Shown: positions 5,867 through 7,047 of the stretch, piece by piece
Numbering within the stretch: position 1 is the first letter of the stretch
Layout: each line of letters opens with the position of its first letter
NCBI GenBank assembly: GCA_018060305.1
Contig: JAGOWF010000146.1
Coordinates: 1-7,047 of the forward strand
Reading direction: 5' to 3'
From: Pyrinomonadaceae bacterium
GTDB lineage: Bacteria; Acidobacteriota; Blastocatellia; Pyrinomonadales; Pyrinomonadaceae
Length of the DNA stretch: 7,047 nt
Notes under the pieces: generated by a model
The model's input: the letters and a program-made list of their open reading frames with translations, nothing else
Databases searched by the model: none
Told to the model about the DNA's origin: nothing
Program-made: the position numbers and the translations under genes

Positions 5867-5923
5867 GTTTTGGGTTTTAGGTTTTCGGGTTTTGCTAAAA
5901 CCTAACACCAAAAACCTAAAACC
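5859..5923 (+). repeat. Heptamer hairpin filling the rpsG-fusA gap
   Basis: The left arm starts inside rpsG: units GGTTTTA, GGTTTTG, GGTTTTA and GGTTTTC at 5859-5886, with a fifth copy offset by one G (5888-5894). The right arm (5896-5923) is four units of the complement: TAAAACC twice, TAACACC and AAAAACC. The first unit supplies the final Phe and stop of rpsG. The right arm ends 9 nt before the fusA ATG and is followed by AAAG and five T, so it could also behave as an attenuator. The unit fits the GGYYTTN form seen before rpsL. Confidence 0.8.
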
Positions 5924-5932
5924 AAAGTTTTT

Positions 5933-7047
5933 ATGGCTTCGATTAGCTTAGACAAATTTAGAAATATCGGCATCATGGCCCATATCGACGCGGGTAAGAC
6001 CACGGCGACTGAGCGCATTTTGTATTACACCGGTGTTTCGCACAAGATCGGCGAAGTTCACGAGGGAACGGCGACGATGGACTGGATGGAGCAGGAGCAG
6101 GAGCGTGGTATTACGATCACGTCAGCCGCGACGACCTGTTTCTGGACACGTAATAACGTCGAGCACCGCATTAATATTATCGATACACCGGGACACGTTG
6201 ACTTCACGATGGAAGTTGAGCGGTCCCTTCGAGTTTTAGACGGCGCTGTTGCCGTTTTTGACGGCGTCGCCGGTGTCGAGCCGCAGAGTGAAACGGTTTG
6301 GCGTCAGGCTGATAAGTACGGCGTTCCGCGTATTTGTTTTATCAATAAGCTCGACCGTGCGGGTGCGTCGTTCGAGAGAAGCTTCAAATCGATTCTCGAC
6401 CGCCTCGGTGCAAATGCCGTCGCGATGCAGATCCCGATCGGCCTTGAAGAGCACTTCACTGGTGTTGTCGATCTCATTTCGATGAAGGCCTTCATCTGGA
6501 GCAACGAGGCCAAAGGCGCGAACTACGAGACTGTCGAGATCCCTGCGGAGCTCGTCGATCAGGCAAAAGAGCAACGCGAAAAGCTCGTCGAAGCCGTTTC
6601 GGCAATCGACGACGACTTGATGGTGAAATACCTCGAGGGCGAGGAGATCTCTGAAGACGAGATCCGCGCGGCCTTGAGAAAGGGAACGCTGGCGATGAAG
6701 ATCGTGCCGGTGTTTACCGGTTCGGCGTTTAAGAATAAGGGCGTGCAGACGCTGCTTGACGGCGTTGTCGATTATCTGCCGTCGCCGCTGGATGTCCCGG
6801 CGATCGAGGGCGAGAATCCGAAGACCGGCGAGATGGAAACACGCGCTCCCGACGTAAAAGAGCCGTTTGCCGGCCTCGTCTTTAAGCTCATGGCCGACAA
6901 ACATCTCGGCCAACTCGCTTTTGTCCGCATCTACTCCGGCACCGTCACCTCTGGCTCCTACGTCTATAACACAATTAAGAATTCCAAAGAGCGCGTCGGC
7001 CGCCTGATGATGATGCACGCCAACAAGCGTGAGGACGTCGAAAAGGC
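5933..7047 (+). CDS. fusA: Translation elongation factor G, N-terminal part
   Basis: The frame runs from ATG 5933 to the window edge, 371 complete codons, about half of a normal EF-G. G-domain motifs are all present: AHIDAGKTT (16-24), RGITI (58-62, with the switch I Thr), DTPGH (84-88, catalytic His88), NKLD (138-141, where NKMD is commoner) and GSAFKNKGVQ (near 262). The LVFKLMADKHLGQLAFVRIYSG segment begins domain II. EF-G hydrolyses GTP to drive tRNA-mRNA translocation; fusidic acid acts on it. The conserved SLDKFRNIGIMAHID start fixes the initiation codon; no Shine-Dalgarno site is visible, and T-rich DNA precedes it. Order and spacing after rpsG fit the str operon, with tuf expected downstream. 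Confidence 0.97.
   Translation, partial: MASISLDKFRNIGIMAHIDAGKTTATERILYYTGVSHKIGEVHEGTATMDWMEQEQERGITITSAATTCFWTRNNVEHRINIIDTPGHVDFTMEVERSLRVLDGAVAVFDGVAGVEPQSETVWRQADKYGVPRICFINKLDRAGASFERSFKSILDRLGANAVAMQIPIGLEEHFTGVVDLISMKAFIWSNEAKGANYETVEIPAELVDQAKEQREKLVEAVSAIDDDLMVKYLEGEEISEDEIRAALRKGTLAMKIVPVFTGSAFKNKGVQTLLDGVVDYLPSPLDVPAIEGENPKTGEMETRAPDVKEPFAGLVFKLMADKHLGQLAFVRIYSGTVTSGSYVYNTIKNSKERVGRLMMMHANKREDVEK

Noticed and set aside
6236..7018. 260-codon open frame on the minus strand
   Set aside because: It is antisense to the highly conserved fusA frame and has no recognisable domain; it results from GC-rich codon use.

Overview
The window looks like chromosomal DNA of a moderately GC-rich bacterium. 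It has a class A penicillin-binding protein with a long Pro/Ser/Thr-rich tail, the classic rpsL-rpsG-fusA order of the str operon, and many palindromic repeats between genes. My best guess is Acidobacteriota, perhaps Blastocatellia. This is an impression from protein style and repeat content, not from a database match. None of the five visible start codons has a clear Shine-Dalgarno sequence.

Layout. Positions 1-1389 (+) hold the 3' part of a class A penicillin-binding protein with all three transpeptidase motifs. Positions 1390-1683 are non-coding but dense: a 92-nt multi-hairpin element, a cluster of GTCCAC repeats resembling high-GC DnaA boxes, an AT-rich stretch, and a strong sigma-70-type promoter overlapped by a dyad. 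Positions 1684-3255 (+) encode a RecA/RepA-like P-loop ATPase with a helix-turn-helix, an acidic linker and an unrecognised C-terminal region; a palindromic MITE-like element lies in frame inside it. Positions 3256-3479 are a convergent gap filled mostly by a long inverted repeat. Positions 3480-4409 (-) encode an EamA/DMT-type transporter. Positions 4410-4939 hold a dyad next to the transporter start, a promoter for the ribosomal genes, a roughly 350-nt leader with an 80-bp repeat, and a long hairpin. Then come rpsL (4940-5320), rpsG (5396-5866) and the 5' part of fusA (5933-7047, open at the window edge).

The rpsL, rpsG and fusA products (S12, S7, EF-G) work together on the ribosome at decoding and translocation and should be co-transcribed. 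The PBP (cell wall) and the transporter are unrelated neighbours. The ATPase has no recognisable partner gene here.

The most striking observation is in the str operon. The gap before each of rpsL, rpsG and fusA is a hairpin whose two arms are each four heptanucleotide units (28 nt), ending 8-10 nt before the start codon. The heptamer differs between loci, although those before rpsL and fusA are related (GGYYTTN). In two cases the hairpin begins inside the stop region of the preceding gene. A fourth heptamer array, of six units, lies in frame in the PBP tail. I infer a heptanucleotide-based hairpin family, reminiscent of the short tandem heptanucleotide repeats described in cyanobacteria, with unusually regular placement.
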